Assembly (NCBI GenBank): GCA_023424995.1
Contig: JAFADH010000188.1
Coordinates: 1-39,149, forward strand
Length of the DNA: 39,149 nucleotides
From: Bacillota bacterium
GTDB taxonomy: Bacteria > Bacillota > Clostridia > Lachnospirales > Lachnospiraceae
Direction of reading: 5' to 3'
Notes under the pieces: generated by a model
Databases searched by the model: none
The model's input: the letters and a program-made list of their open reading frames with translations, nothing else
Told to the model about the DNA's origin: nothing
Position numbers and translations under genes: made by a program
Part shown: one piece after another, positions 7,474 to 15,832 of the stretch
Position numbering within the stretch: position 1 is the stretch's first letter
Layout of the letters: each line of letters begins with the position of its first letter

Positions 7474-8520
7474 TTGATCAGAAGAATTATAGCAGCAATA
7501 TTAGTCATTGCATTAATTATGAATTTATCCGGCTGTGATACACGGAACAAGAGATATCAAGCCAGTTTTCTGGAGTTGTTTGATACGGTTACGACAATTG
7601 TCGGCTATGCGAAGGATAAGGATACATTTTCTGAATATGCACAGATGATTCATGATAGTCTGGAGGAATATCATGAACTTTATGATATATATAACAATTA
7701 TGAGGGAATTAATAATATAAAGACCATTAATGACAATGCAGGCATAAAGCCGGTTGCGGTAGATCAAAGAATTATTGATCTTTTAATGGTTTCGAAGGAA
7801 GCATATGAATGGTCCGGAGGTAAGAAGAACATCGCTTTGGGTGCGGTGCTTTCCGTATGGCATGATTACCGGGAAGCCGGTCTGGAGGATCCGGAAAAGG
7901 CGGAACTGCCGCCTATGGATTTGCTGCAGGAGAAGAACAGGCATACGGATATAAACAAGGTCATTATCGATGAAGCGGCTTCCACCGTATATCTGGAGGA
8001 CCCGGAGATGAGACTGGATGTAGGTTCCATTGCCAAGGGGTATGCCACGGAGCGGGTTGCACAGCTTCTGAAAGAGGAAGGAATTACCGGACTTCTTCTC
8101 AGTGTCGGCGGCAATATCCGTGCCATAGGGTATCGGGATGAGAAGGAGCCCTTATGGAATGTGGGGATACAGAATCCGGACCCGGAGAGTGAGAACCAGT
8201 ATCTGCTCATAACCCAGCTGGCTGATATGTCCGTGGTATCCAGCGGTGATTATGAGAGATATTATACCGTTGACGGCAAGAGATACCATCATATTATTGA
8301 TCCGGATACCCTGATGCCGTCCGCATATTTTACGGCAGTATCCGTCATCACACAGGATTCCGGACTTGCGGATGAGCTTACCACTATTATTTATAATATG
8401 CCGTTGGAAAAGGGGAAGGCTCTTATCGAATCCCTGGAAGGCACCGAAGCCATGTGGGTCATGAAGGATGGGACCTTGGAATACAGCTCCGGGTTTGAAG
8501 CTTATATAAAGTCAAATTAA
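7474..8520 (+). CDS. fmnB: FAD:protein FMN transferase (ApbE/FmnB-like lipoprotein)
   Basis: The 348-residue protein belongs to the ApbE family, which uses FAD and magnesium to attach FMN covalently to Thr/Ser of exported proteins. It has a lipoprotein signal with LSGC (Cys 21), so it works outside the membrane, where the PplA-like protein is. Family motifs are LDVGSIAKGYATE, SVGGNI and SSGDYERYY followed by HHIIDP. The start is TTG at 7474, with GAGGTG 5 nt before it; the only nearby ATG (7461) runs into a stop after two codons. It probably flavinylates the product of the preceding gene, as FmnB does for PplA. Confidence 0.9.
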   Translation: MIRRIIAAILVIALIMNLSGCDTRNKRYQASFLELFDTVTTIVGYAKDKDTFSEYAQMIHDSLEEYHELYDIYNNYEGINNIKTINDNAGIKPVAVDQRIIDLLMVSKEAYEWSGGKKNIALGAVLSVWHDYREAGLEDPEKAELPPMDLLQEKNRHTDINKVIIDEAASTVYLEDPEMRLDVGSIAKGYATERVAQLLKEEGITGLLLSVGGNIRAIGYRDEKEPLWNVGIQNPDPESENQYLLITQLADMSVVSSGDYERYYTVDGKRYHHIIDPDTLMPSAYFTAVSVITQDSGLADELTTIIYNMPLEKGKALIESLEGTEAMWVMKDGTLEYSSGFEAYIKSN

Positions 8521-8680
8521 CTGTAAATTTTGTTGCAATATTTTACACCAGGGATTAAAATGTTCACGAGAAGAAATTTACTTAATGATCGGAATGACCG
8601 CCGGTGCTGAGGTTCTTGGGCTGATTTGCCGGATCCGTATATAAGGTGATGATTTAACTACGAGGAGGATATAATATTTC

Positions 8681-9142
8681 ATGGACCATATTGACAAGCA
8701 GTTATTGGTTATGCTTCAGGAAAACGCAAGAGTACCGATTAAACAGCTGGCTGAAAAGGTTTACTTATCCTCTCCGGCAGTAGCGGCAAGAATTGAACGG
8801 CTCGAAAAAAAAGGTATCATAAAAGGGTATCATACGGATATTGACTGGCTTAAATTAGGACAGCACATCACCGCGTTTATCAATCTGGAGGTGGCACCTT
8901 CGCAGAAGCCGGAGTTTTATCCTTTTATTAAAGCATGTCCCAATGTTATGGAATGCAACTGCGTGACCGGGAATTATTCCATGCTGATTAAGGTCTGTTT
9001 TGAAAGTACCATGGATCTGGACCAATTCATCGGGGAGATCCAAAAATTCGGCAAGACCAGTACACAGATCGTATTCTCGACAGCGGTAGAACACAGGGGG
9101 ATACAGATATTAAAAACAAATAAAGAGATCGATTGCGATTAA
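8681..9142 (+). CDS. Lrp/AsnC-family transcriptional regulator
   Basis: The 153-residue protein has an N-terminal winged helix-turn-helix (about 4-50, including IKQLAEKVYLSSPAVAARIERLEKKG) and a C-terminal RAM ligand-binding domain (about 65-145). Such proteins sense amino acids or small metabolites and act as dimers or octamers. A strong GAGGAGG site lies 12 nt before the ATG, which is unusually far. It is followed about 100 nt later by the ArsR-type regulator. Its targets cannot be deduced. Confidence 0.9.
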   Translation: MDHIDKQLLVMLQENARVPIKQLAEKVYLSSPAVAARIERLEKKGIIKGYHTDIDWLKLGQHITAFINLEVAPSQKPEFYPFIKACPNVMECNCVTGNYSMLIKVCFESTMDLDQFIGEIQKFGKTSTQIVFSTAVEHRGIQILKTNKEIDCD

Positions 9143-9243
9143 CTGGTGCTGATACCGCCGGTTATCATTATATCCAATCCTTTAAAAATCCTGTTATAAT
9201 ACAAGTATTTTGTATGATAATATTTAGCGAGAGGAGCAACGCC

Positions 9244-10167
9244 ATGATACAGACGATTAAGTTAAATCTTGATGATGTGGAGCATCTGGCAGCTATTGCA
9301 AAAGCCCTGTCGTCCGAGACCCGCATCGAGATGCTGAGGCACCTGCGGTACAAGGATCTGAATGTGAATGAAATCGCCGAGCTCCTGGAGATACCGGCCT
9401 CCTCCTCGGCTGCACATGTCAAGGTTCTGGAGGAAGCAGGCATGATCAAGACGACACTGCAGCCGGGAATCCGCGGTTCCATGAAGGTATGCCATATCGT
9501 ACTGGATCATCTCTATGTGGAATTAAATACCACCCGCAACCTGGAGCAGGAGGAAGAGATTATTAAGATGCCCATCGGCAGCTATATTGATTATAAGATT
9601 GAACCTACCTGCGGTATTGTAAGCAGCAAGGGGCCTATCGGTTCGGAGGATGATCCTCGCTGCTTCTACCTGCCGGAGCGTTTTGACGCACAGCTGATCT
9701 GGCTTGGACACGGATATGTGGAATACCGTTTTCCTAATTACTCCCTGTCCGGGAAGGAGGCTATGCGGCTTGAGATATCTGCGGAGCTTTGCTCCGAGGA
9801 TCATGAGTATAATCTGGAATTTCCTTCGGACATTACCCTGTGGGTGAATGGCCTGGAGGTGGGGACCTGGGGCTGTCAGAGTGATTTCGGCGGACGCCGG
9901 GGCAAATCGAATCCTGACTGGTGGCCGGACAAGAATACCCAGTATGGCGTTCTTAAAACCTGGAAGATTACGGAGCAGGGATGCTATCTGGATGATGACA
10001 GATCGGGAGAGCATACCTTGATGGAATTTAACCTGGGCCGTTATGACTATATCTCTGTCCGGATCGGTATCAAGGAGGATGCAAAGCACCGGGGCGGTAT
10101 TAATCTCTTCGGAGAAGGATTTGGAGATCATGCACAAAATATCGTTATGAAAATTGTATTTAAATAA
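9244..10167 (+). CDS. ArsR-type HTH regulator with large C-terminal sensor-like domain
   Basis: The 307-residue product begins with an ArsR-like winged helix (about 5-90: LSSETRIEMLRHL, NEIAELLEIPASSSAAHVKVLEEAG). A roughly 200-residue C-terminal domain rich in Trp, Tyr and beta-strand-like segments follows. This is much longer than ordinary ArsR repressors (about 100 residues) and no metal-binding cysteine motif is seen. The gene lies directly upstream of galK-galE-galT in the same direction, so it may sense a sugar and control that operon; this is inference from position. The ATG at 9244 is chosen because GAGAGGAG precedes it; the longer upstream frame would overlap the Lrp gene. A TATAAT at 9195-9200 may be its -10 element. 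Confidence 0.75.
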   Translation: MIQTIKLNLDDVEHLAAIAKALSSETRIEMLRHLRYKDLNVNEIAELLEIPASSSAAHVKVLEEAGMIKTTLQPGIRGSMKVCHIVLDHLYVELNTTRNLEQEEEIIKMPIGSYIDYKIEPTCGIVSSKGPIGSEDDPRCFYLPERFDAQLIWLGHGYVEYRFPNYSLSGKEAMRLEISAELCSEDHEYNLEFPSDITLWVNGLEVGTWGCQSDFGGRRGKSNPDWWPDKNTQYGVLKTWKITEQGCYLDDDRSGEHTLMEFNLGRYDYISVRIGIKEDAKHRGGINLFGEGFGDHAQNIVMKIVFK

Positions 10168-10185
10168 TGATATAATTTATAAAAT

Positions 10186-10210
10186 CCTCTTTACAAAGAA
10201 CGTAAAGAGG
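10186..10210. promoter_or_regulatory. Palindromic stem before galK
   Basis: CCTCTTTAC and GTAAAGAGG form a perfect 9-bp inverted repeat with a 7-nt loop in the ArsR-galK gap. It lacks a T-tract on the plus strand. It could be a weak terminator of the regulator gene or an operator for it. Confidence 0.4.
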
Positions 10211-10341
10211 AGTATTATAAAATTAAACAAACAAAAATTATGTTATATAACAAGAATTATGAAATAAATATTTTTCATTGAAATGCAAGACTAACAAAGG
10301 TGATAAGAAATAAGCCCGAAATATCAGATTGGAGGATTTAT

Positions 10342-11505
10342 ATGAAGAAGGAATTGTTACAGAAATTTGAAGAAATATTCGGCAGGGACGGCGAATACCA
10401 GGCATATTTTGCTCCGGGCCGTGTGAACCTGATCGGAGAGCATACCGATTATAACGGAGGCCATGTATTCCCCTGCGCATTAACCATCGGTACTTATGCG
10501 GTGGCAAGAAAAAGAACGGACAGGAAATTGCGCTTTTACTCTTTGAATTTTGAAAAGCTGGGGGTAATAGAATCTTCCGTGGAAAACCTGGAAAAGAAGA
10601 AGGAAGATGACTGGGCTAATTATCCCAAGGGCGTGATTTGGACGCTGCAGAAGAAGGGCTTCGCCATTGACAGCGGTATGGATGTACTGTATTTCGGTAA
10701 TATTCCCAACGCCTCCGGCCTGTCCTCCTCCGCTTCCTTAGAAGTACTGACGGGCTTTATCCTGACCAGGCTGTTCGGTCTTACCATCAGCTTTACTGAC
10801 CTCGCACTCCTAAGCCAATATGCGGAAAACAATTTTATCGGCGTAAACTGCGGTATTATGGATCAATTCGCTATTGCCATGGGTAAGAAGGACAATGCCA
10901 TCTTCCTGGATACGGCGGACCTCTCCTATGAATATGCTCCTCTGGAGCTGGGCGATGCCAGGATTGTTATCATGAATACCAATAAGAAGCGTGGCCTGGG
11001 CGAGTCCAAGTACAATGAGAGACGAAGTGAATGTGAGACGGCTTTGGCAGACCTTCAGAAGGTGATCCCGGTGAAGGCGCTGGGTGAGCTCACAGAGGAA
11101 CAGTTCGAGGCTCATAAGTCAGCCATTAAGAACCCGGCTCACGCAGCCCGCGCAAAGCATGCCGTATATGAGAACCAGAGAACCATTAAGGCTGTGGAGG
11201 CACTAAAGAATAAGAACATCACACTGTTCGGACAGTTAATGAACGCTTCCCATTCCTCCCTGCAGTATGATTATGAAGTAACCGGAACCGAGCTGGATAC
11301 CATGGTGGAGGCAGCCTGGAAGCAGGAGGGTGTTATCGGAGCAAGAATGACCGGCGCAGGCTTTGGCGGATGTGCGGTCAGCATTGTTAAGTCAGCGGAT
11401 ATTGATCAATTTATAGATAAGGTCGGTAAAGAATATAAAGAGAAAATCGGTTATGAGGCGTCTTTCTATGTAGTAGAGATCGGCGACGGACCGGTAGTTC
11501 TGTAA
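10342..11505 (+). CDS. galK: Galactokinase
   Basis: This GHMP-family kinase phosphorylates alpha-D-galactose to galactose 1-phosphate, the first Leloir step in the cytoplasm. The 387-residue length is normal. It has the galactokinase signature GRVNLIGEHTDYNGG at 26-40, the ATP-binding GLSSSASLEV motif in the middle and the third GHMP motif TGAGFGGCAV near the C-terminus. The ATG at 10342 follows GGAGG by 6 nt; in-frame codons upstream have no ribosome site. It is the first gene of galK-galE-galT. Confidence 0.97.
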   Translation: MKKELLQKFEEIFGRDGEYQAYFAPGRVNLIGEHTDYNGGHVFPCALTIGTYAVARKRTDRKLRFYSLNFEKLGVIESSVENLEKKKEDDWANYPKGVIWTLQKKGFAIDSGMDVLYFGNIPNASGLSSSASLEVLTGFILTRLFGLTISFTDLALLSQYAENNFIGVNCGIMDQFAIAMGKKDNAIFLDTADLSYEYAPLELGDARIVIMNTNKKRGLGESKYNERRSECETALADLQKVIPVKALGELTEEQFEAHKSAIKNPAHAARAKHAVYENQRTIKAVEALKNKNITLFGQLMNASHSSLQYDYEVTGTELDTMVEAAWKQEGVIGARMTGAGFGGCAVSIVKSADIDQFIDKVGKEYKEKIGYEASFYVVEIGDGPVVL

Positions 11506-11577
11506 GAGCAGTTTAATGTGTGTAATAATGGTTTAAGATGGGAAGAGCCGTCATCGGCGGCAGACAGGAGGATTTCT

Positions 11578-12570
11578 ATGGCAGTTTTAGTTTTAGGAGG
11601 CGCAGGGTATATCGGATCACATACTGTGTATGAGCTGATAGACCGTGGGGAAGACGTTGTCATTGTTGACAACCTGGAGACAGGCTACAAGGAGGCAGTT
11701 CATCCGAAGGCCCGATTTTACCGGGGTGATATCCGTAATCGCAGCTTTGTAGACAGTGTGTTTGATAAGGAGAAGATCGATGCGGTAATTCATTTTGCCG
11801 CCAATTCCCTGGTAGGGGAAAGCATGATCGATCCTTTAAAATATTATGATAATAATCTTTGCGGTACGAAGGTACTGTTAGAATCCATGGTCGCCCACGG
11901 AATTGACAAAATCGTATTCTCTTCCACAGCCGCTACTTATGGTGAGCCGGAGCGTGTCCCCATTCTGGAAAGCGACAGGACAGAGCCTACCAACACCTAT
12001 GGTGAGACGAAGCTTTCCATGGAGAAGATGTTCAAGTGGACCGGTAAAGCGCATAATCTTAAGTTTGTATCCCTTCGCTACTTTAATGCCTGCGGTGCCC
12101 ATAAGAGCGGACAGATCGGTGAAGCGCACAATCCGGAGTCGCATCTTATCCCGCTGATCCTGCAGGTACCGAATAAACAAAGAGCAGCCATCAGTATCTA
12201 TGGGGATGATTATGACACAAAGGACGGAACCTGTATCCGTGATTATATCCATGTAACAGATCTTGCACAGGCACACATCCTGGCAGTGGATTACCTGTCG
12301 AAGGGGAATGAGAGCGATATCTTCAATCTCGGCAATGGAATAGGATTTACGGTGAAGGAAGTAATTGACGCGGCCCGCAAGGTAACGGGAGATCCGATCA
12401 AGACTGAGATTGTACCCAGGCGTGCGGGAGATCCTGCGGTACTGATTGCCTCCAGTGAGAAGGCGAAGTCGTTCCTTGGATGGAAGCCGGAGCATGCAGA
12501 CCTGGAGGAAATCATTGCTTCCGCCTGGAACTGGCACAGGAGCCATCCCAACGGTTATAAGGGTAATTAG
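11578..12570 (+). CDS. galE: UDP-glucose 4-epimerase
   Basis: This short-chain dehydrogenase interconverts UDP-galactose and UDP-glucose using bound NAD. The 330-residue protein has the GGAGYIG nucleotide-binding motif at 7-13, the FSSTAATYG strand and the catalytic pair Tyr141 and Lys145 in YGETK. ACAGGAGG lies just before the ATG at 11578; earlier in-frame starts lack a ribosome site. It sits 72 nt after galK, and galT follows. Confidence 0.96.
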   Translation: MAVLVLGGAGYIGSHTVYELIDRGEDVVIVDNLETGYKEAVHPKARFYRGDIRNRSFVDSVFDKEKIDAVIHFAANSLVGESMIDPLKYYDNNLCGTKVLLESMVAHGIDKIVFSSTAATYGEPERVPILESDRTEPTNTYGETKLSMEKMFKWTGKAHNLKFVSLRYFNACGAHKSGQIGEAHNPESHLIPLILQVPNKQRAAISIYGDDYDTKDGTCIRDYIHVTDLAQAHILAVDYLSKGNESDIFNLGNGIGFTVKEVIDAARKVTGDPIKTEIVPRRAGDPAVLIASSEKAKSFLGWKPEHADLEEIIASAWNWHRSHPNGYKGN

Positions 12571-12681
12571 GTAATTTTATTGATACAGCAGTGAATTGAC
12601 TGCATGCGCCGGTGCCGGGCATCCTCATACAGCCCGGAAGCCGGAGGTATTAGAAATCAATGCACAGTATTTGGAGGAACG

Positions 12682-14199
12682 ATGATTTACGAATGGATCA
12701 GGAGACTAATTATATATGGCTTGAAGACAGGCTTGATAGAGCGGGAGGACATAGATTATACCGTCAATCAGCTGCTGGAATTACTGCAGCTGGAGGAGTA
12801 CCAGGGAGCAGAGATCGGCTCACAGGAATTGGATGGGCTGTCGGAAGGCGGCATCGACCTGGAGGAAATTCTGAACGCTATGCTGGATTATGCTTATGAA
12901 CAGGGAATTCTGACTGAGAATGGTATCGTATACCGGGATTTGTTTGACACCAGGATCATGAGCCGGTTGGTTGCACGCCCCAGTGAGGTCAATTCGAAGT
13001 TCGCACAGCTTTACGGGAAGTCGCCAAGGGAAGCCACAGAGTTTTACTACAAGTTCAGCCAGGATACGGATTACATCCGCAGATACCGAATTAAAAAGGA
13101 TATCAAATGGATTACCGGTACGGCGTATGGGGACCTGGATGTCACCATTAACCTTTCAAAGCCGGAGAAGGATCCCAAAGCTATCGCAGCAGCAAAGCAC
13201 GCGAAGCAAAGCGGCTATCCCAAGTGCCTTCTGTGCAAGGAGAATGTGGGCTATGCAGGCAGGGTGGACCATCCGGCAAGGCAGAACCACAGAGTCATAC
13301 CGGTGACCATACAGGGGCAGGCCTGGGGCTTCCAGTACTCGCCGTACGTGTATTATAATGAGCACTGCATCATTTTTAATAATGAACATGTTCCCATGAA
13401 GATAGAGAAGGCTGCCTTCCGGAAGCTTCTTGACTTTGTGATTTTGTTTCCACATTATTTTGTCGGTTCCAATGCGGACCTTCCGATTGTGGGCGGTTCT
13501 ATCTTAAGCCACGATCATTTCCAGGGCGGAAATTATGAATTCGCAATGGCAAAAGCACCGGTGGAGCGTGAGTTTACCATAACCGGCTTTGAAGATGTGA
13601 AAGCAGGTATTGTTGCATGGCCTATGTCGGTAATCCGTATCCGGTCTCATAATGACAGCCGGCTGGTGGAGCTTGCCGATATGATACTGAACAAATGGCG
13701 CGGCTACTCCGATGAGGCAGCGGGGATCCATGCATTTACAGCCGGTGAGCCGCATAATACAATTACACCCATCGCCAGAAAAAGAAACCATGTCTATGAG
13801 CTGGATCTGGTACTCCGCAATAATATCACCACAGAGGAGCACCCTCTGGGAGTATTCCATCCTCACGCAGAGCTTCATCATATTAAGAAAGAGAACATCG
13901 GCTTGATTGAGGTAATGGGCTTGGCGATTCTTCCCGCAAGGCTGAAGGAGGAGATGGGACTGTTGAGCGAATATATTCTGGAAGGGAAGGATATCCGTTC
14001 CCATGAGCTGCTGGTAAAGCATGCGGACTGGGCGGAAGAATTCCTGCCCTTTTATCCGGAGATTACGAAAGAGAACATCGACGGTATCATTCAGGAAGAG
14101 ATCGGGAAAGTGTTTTGTAAGGTGCTGGAGCATGCCGGTGTCTATAAACGCACACCGGAGGGCCAGAAGGCCTTTGACAGGTTCATGAGGTCATTGTAA
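12682..14199 (+). CDS. galT: UDP-glucose--hexose-1-phosphate uridylyltransferase, type 2
   Basis: The 505-residue length and sequence fit the Firmicutes type-2 GalT family, not the shorter E. coli type. It moves UMP between UDP-glucose and galactose 1-phosphate, the middle Leloir step. Recognisable segments are CLLCKENVGYAGR, HPARQNHR and GGSILSHDHFQGG. TTGGAGG precedes the ATG at 12682 by 6-7 nt; the frame is open upstream to 12604 but without a ribosome site. It closes the gal operon, and a strong terminator follows about 100 nt downstream. Confidence 0.95.
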   Translation: MIYEWIRRLIIYGLKTGLIEREDIDYTVNQLLELLQLEEYQGAEIGSQELDGLSEGGIDLEEILNAMLDYAYEQGILTENGIVYRDLFDTRIMSRLVARPSEVNSKFAQLYGKSPREATEFYYKFSQDTDYIRRYRIKKDIKWITGTAYGDLDVTINLSKPEKDPKAIAAAKHAKQSGYPKCLLCKENVGYAGRVDHPARQNHRVIPVTIQGQAWGFQYSPYVYYNEHCIIFNNEHVPMKIEKAAFRKLLDFVILFPHYFVGSNADLPIVGGSILSHDHFQGGNYEFAMAKAPVEREFTITGFEDVKAGIVAWPMSVIRIRSHNDSRLVELADMILNKWRGYSDEAAGIHAFTAGEPHNTITPIARKRNHVYELDLVLRNNITTEEHPLGVFHPHAELHHIKKENIGLIEVMGLAILPARLKEEMGLLSEYILEGKDIRSHELLVKHADWAEEFLPFYPEITKENIDGIIQEEIGKVFCKVLEHAGVYKRTPEGQKAFDRFMRSL

Positions 14200-14299
14200 C
14201 ACTCATGCATTGCGATTACAGGAATATGTATCTCGTCCCTGTATAAGTTTCTCAACAGACGATCCTCTTTAATTATTAAATACAAAAGATATAATATAC

Positions 14300-14353
14300 A
14301 ATCCAGTAGTTATTATTTCGTTATTTTAACGAATAAAAATTACTGGATTTTTT
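14300..14353 (+). terminator. Rho-independent terminator of the gal operon
   Basis: AATCCAGTA at 14300-14308 pairs with TACTGGATT at 14341-14349. An inner arm (TTATTTCGTTA against TAACGAATAA) nearly completes a long hairpin, and a run of T follows the outer arm. The remaining bases of the 384-nt gap before the next ATG hold only the promoter at 14478-14506. Confidence 0.8.
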
Positions 14354-14477
14354 AGTACCGCATTGCTATAATGTGATTTATCATATTTTTTCATGCTGTC
14401 ATACAGCTTCCGGCTTATCAGCCAGTAGTTACCCACTAATATTAAGAAAATGATTGATAATGAAACCTGGTACCATA

Positions 14478-14506
14478 TTGCAGAAACTGTAAGTATTTGC
14501 TATAAT
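14478..14506 (+). promoter_or_regulatory. Promoter of the Rpn-family gene
   Basis: TTGCAG, a 17-nt spacer and a perfect TATAAT with an extended TGC just before it make a strong sigma-A promoter. It lies about 80 nt before the ATG at 14584. Confidence 0.65.
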
Positions 14507-14583
14507 TTCTTTGAGGATAATATAGTCAGATCCGGTAATGCGTGATACTCCAGGTTTACTTTACCAGCCACAAAGGAGGATTC

Positions 14584-15513
14584 ATGCAATTATTACTAGA
14601 GACCAAAGAAAATTATAATACCAAGGTCAGGACCGGAAGGCTTAATCCTTTAAATGATTTTGTCTTCAAGCAATATATGGGGACCGAAGAATATAAGGTG
14701 TGTCTGTTATCATTCCTGAATGCGGTACTTTATGGAACCACATTAAAGAAGAAAATCACGGAGGCGGAGATTGTCGAGAATTTGGAACTGCCGAAGGAGA
14801 CGCTGGAGGGTAAGTTCTCAAGACTTGATGTCAGGGCTAAATTACCGGACGGTACTCAGATTAATATCGAAGTGCAGATTCTGAAAGAAGGAAATATGGT
14901 GCTGCGAAGCCAGTACTATAATGGAAGGATGTTTGTATCGGGTATTAATAAAGGAGACGGGTATGACACCCTTAGAAAGGTAATATCAATTAATATCCTG
15001 GATTTTGACCTGCATGAATATCCCGAATTTCATATCAGCAGCCGTTTTCGGGTTGACCAGCATCCGGAAAACATATTATCGGAAGCGCAGGAAATACATT
15101 TTATAGAGCTTAAGAAATTTTTGCGCGGCAATCAATGTGACAGGAATAATCCGTTACATAGATGGCTTAAGTTTTTTGATCGTAACCTTAAGGAAGATGA
15201 ATTAGAGGAGTTGATTCAAATGGATGGAGCAATAGCGGCAGCGGAAGAAAGAACCAGAAAAGTAGCTTCCAGTGAGGAGGAAATGCGTTATTATGAAGCC
15301 CTGGAGGATGCAAGAAGGGACATGATCAGCGCACAGCGTTATTCTTTTAGAGAAGGAAGAGCAGAGGGAAAAGCAGAAGGAAAATTAGAAGGTGAAGCCC
15401 GGTTGGCAGAGTTGTTAAGGCAGTTAATAAGAGCTGACAAAATGGATATTCTGCAACAGGTTATCGAGAATTCTGAATTTCGTGAGAAGTTATATAGGGA
15501 ATATGGATTATAA
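14584..15513 (+). CDS. Rpn-family PD-(D/E)XK nuclease/transposase-like protein
   Basis: The 309-residue product resembles Rpn-type recombination-promoting nucleases of the PD-(D/E)XK superfamily. The N-terminal half contains NDFVFKQYMG (about 22-31), then SRLDVRA and INIEVQI, where Asp and the Glu-x-Gln pair would form the nuclease centre. The C-terminus has an EGRAEGKAEGKLEGEA repeat typical of this family, followed by a helical tail. AAAGGAGGA lies just before the ATG at 14584; the earlier frame start has no such site. It has its own promoter and terminator. Such genes are often present in many copies per Clostridium genome; their physiological role is not settled. Confidence 0.82.
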   Translation: MQLLLETKENYNTKVRTGRLNPLNDFVFKQYMGTEEYKVCLLSFLNAVLYGTTLKKKITEAEIVENLELPKETLEGKFSRLDVRAKLPDGTQINIEVQILKEGNMVLRSQYYNGRMFVSGINKGDGYDTLRKVISINILDFDLHEYPEFHISSRFRVDQHPENILSEAQEIHFIELKKFLRGNQCDRNNPLHRWLKFFDRNLKEDELEELIQMDGAIAAAEERTRKVASSEEEMRYYEALEDARRDMISAQRYSFREGRAEGKAEGKLEGEARLAELLRQLIRADKMDILQQVIENSEFREKLYREYGL

Positions 15514-15545
15514 AATATGAATTCTTTCTATGTCAGGTATATTAT

Positions 15546-15580
15546 AAACGGACTGGTTTAATAAATCAGTCCGTTTTTTC
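15546..15580 (+). terminator. Rho-independent terminator of the Rpn-family gene
   Basis: AAACGGACTG at 15546-15555 pairs with CAGTCCGTTT at 15567-15576, and further T residues follow directly. It ends 67 nt after the stop codon. Confidence 0.85.
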
Positions 15581-15703
15581 TATGATTCCGTATAGCGAAT
15601 TTCACCTGATTGTTGATTAAATATCCCAATAAGCCTACAGACAGATCATGCTTTTCAATGTAGCTGAAACATAGTAGAAAGGTACTAATTCCTTAATTTT
15701 ACT

Positions 15704-15733
15704 TTGACACAGGTGTAGAATACATGATTTAAT
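15704..15733 (+). promoter_or_regulatory. Promoter of the M14 carboxypeptidase gene
   Basis: A perfect TTGACA is separated by 18 nt from TTTAAT (five of six matches to TATAAT). Transcription would begin near 15740, immediately before the stem-loop at 15744-15784. Confidence 0.55.
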
Positions 15734-15743
15734 AAATTAAACC

Positions 15744-15784
15744 GCCATATATCGAGCATTTACGCCAATACAGAGATATATGGC
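15744..15784. promoter_or_regulatory. Stem-loop at the 5' end of the M14 gene transcript
   Basis: GCCATATATC at 15744-15753 and GATATATGGC at 15775-15784 form a perfect 10-bp inverted repeat with a 21-nt loop. It lies at about +4 to +44 of the predicted transcript. It could be an operator or a 5' hairpin that protects the mRNA. Confidence 0.45.
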
Positions 15785-15832
15785 CGGTATATATTAGGGA
15801 CACCAATAGGAGCAAATTTAAGGGGCAGAAGT

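Noticed and set aside
9133..9243. Upstream extension of the ArsR-type regulator
   Set aside because: It overlaps the end of the Lrp gene and has no ribosome site; GAGAGGAG supports the ATG at 9244.
11878..12546. 222-codon minus-strand frame inside galE
   Set aside because: Shadow of the galE frame; no motif, no promoter or ribosome site.
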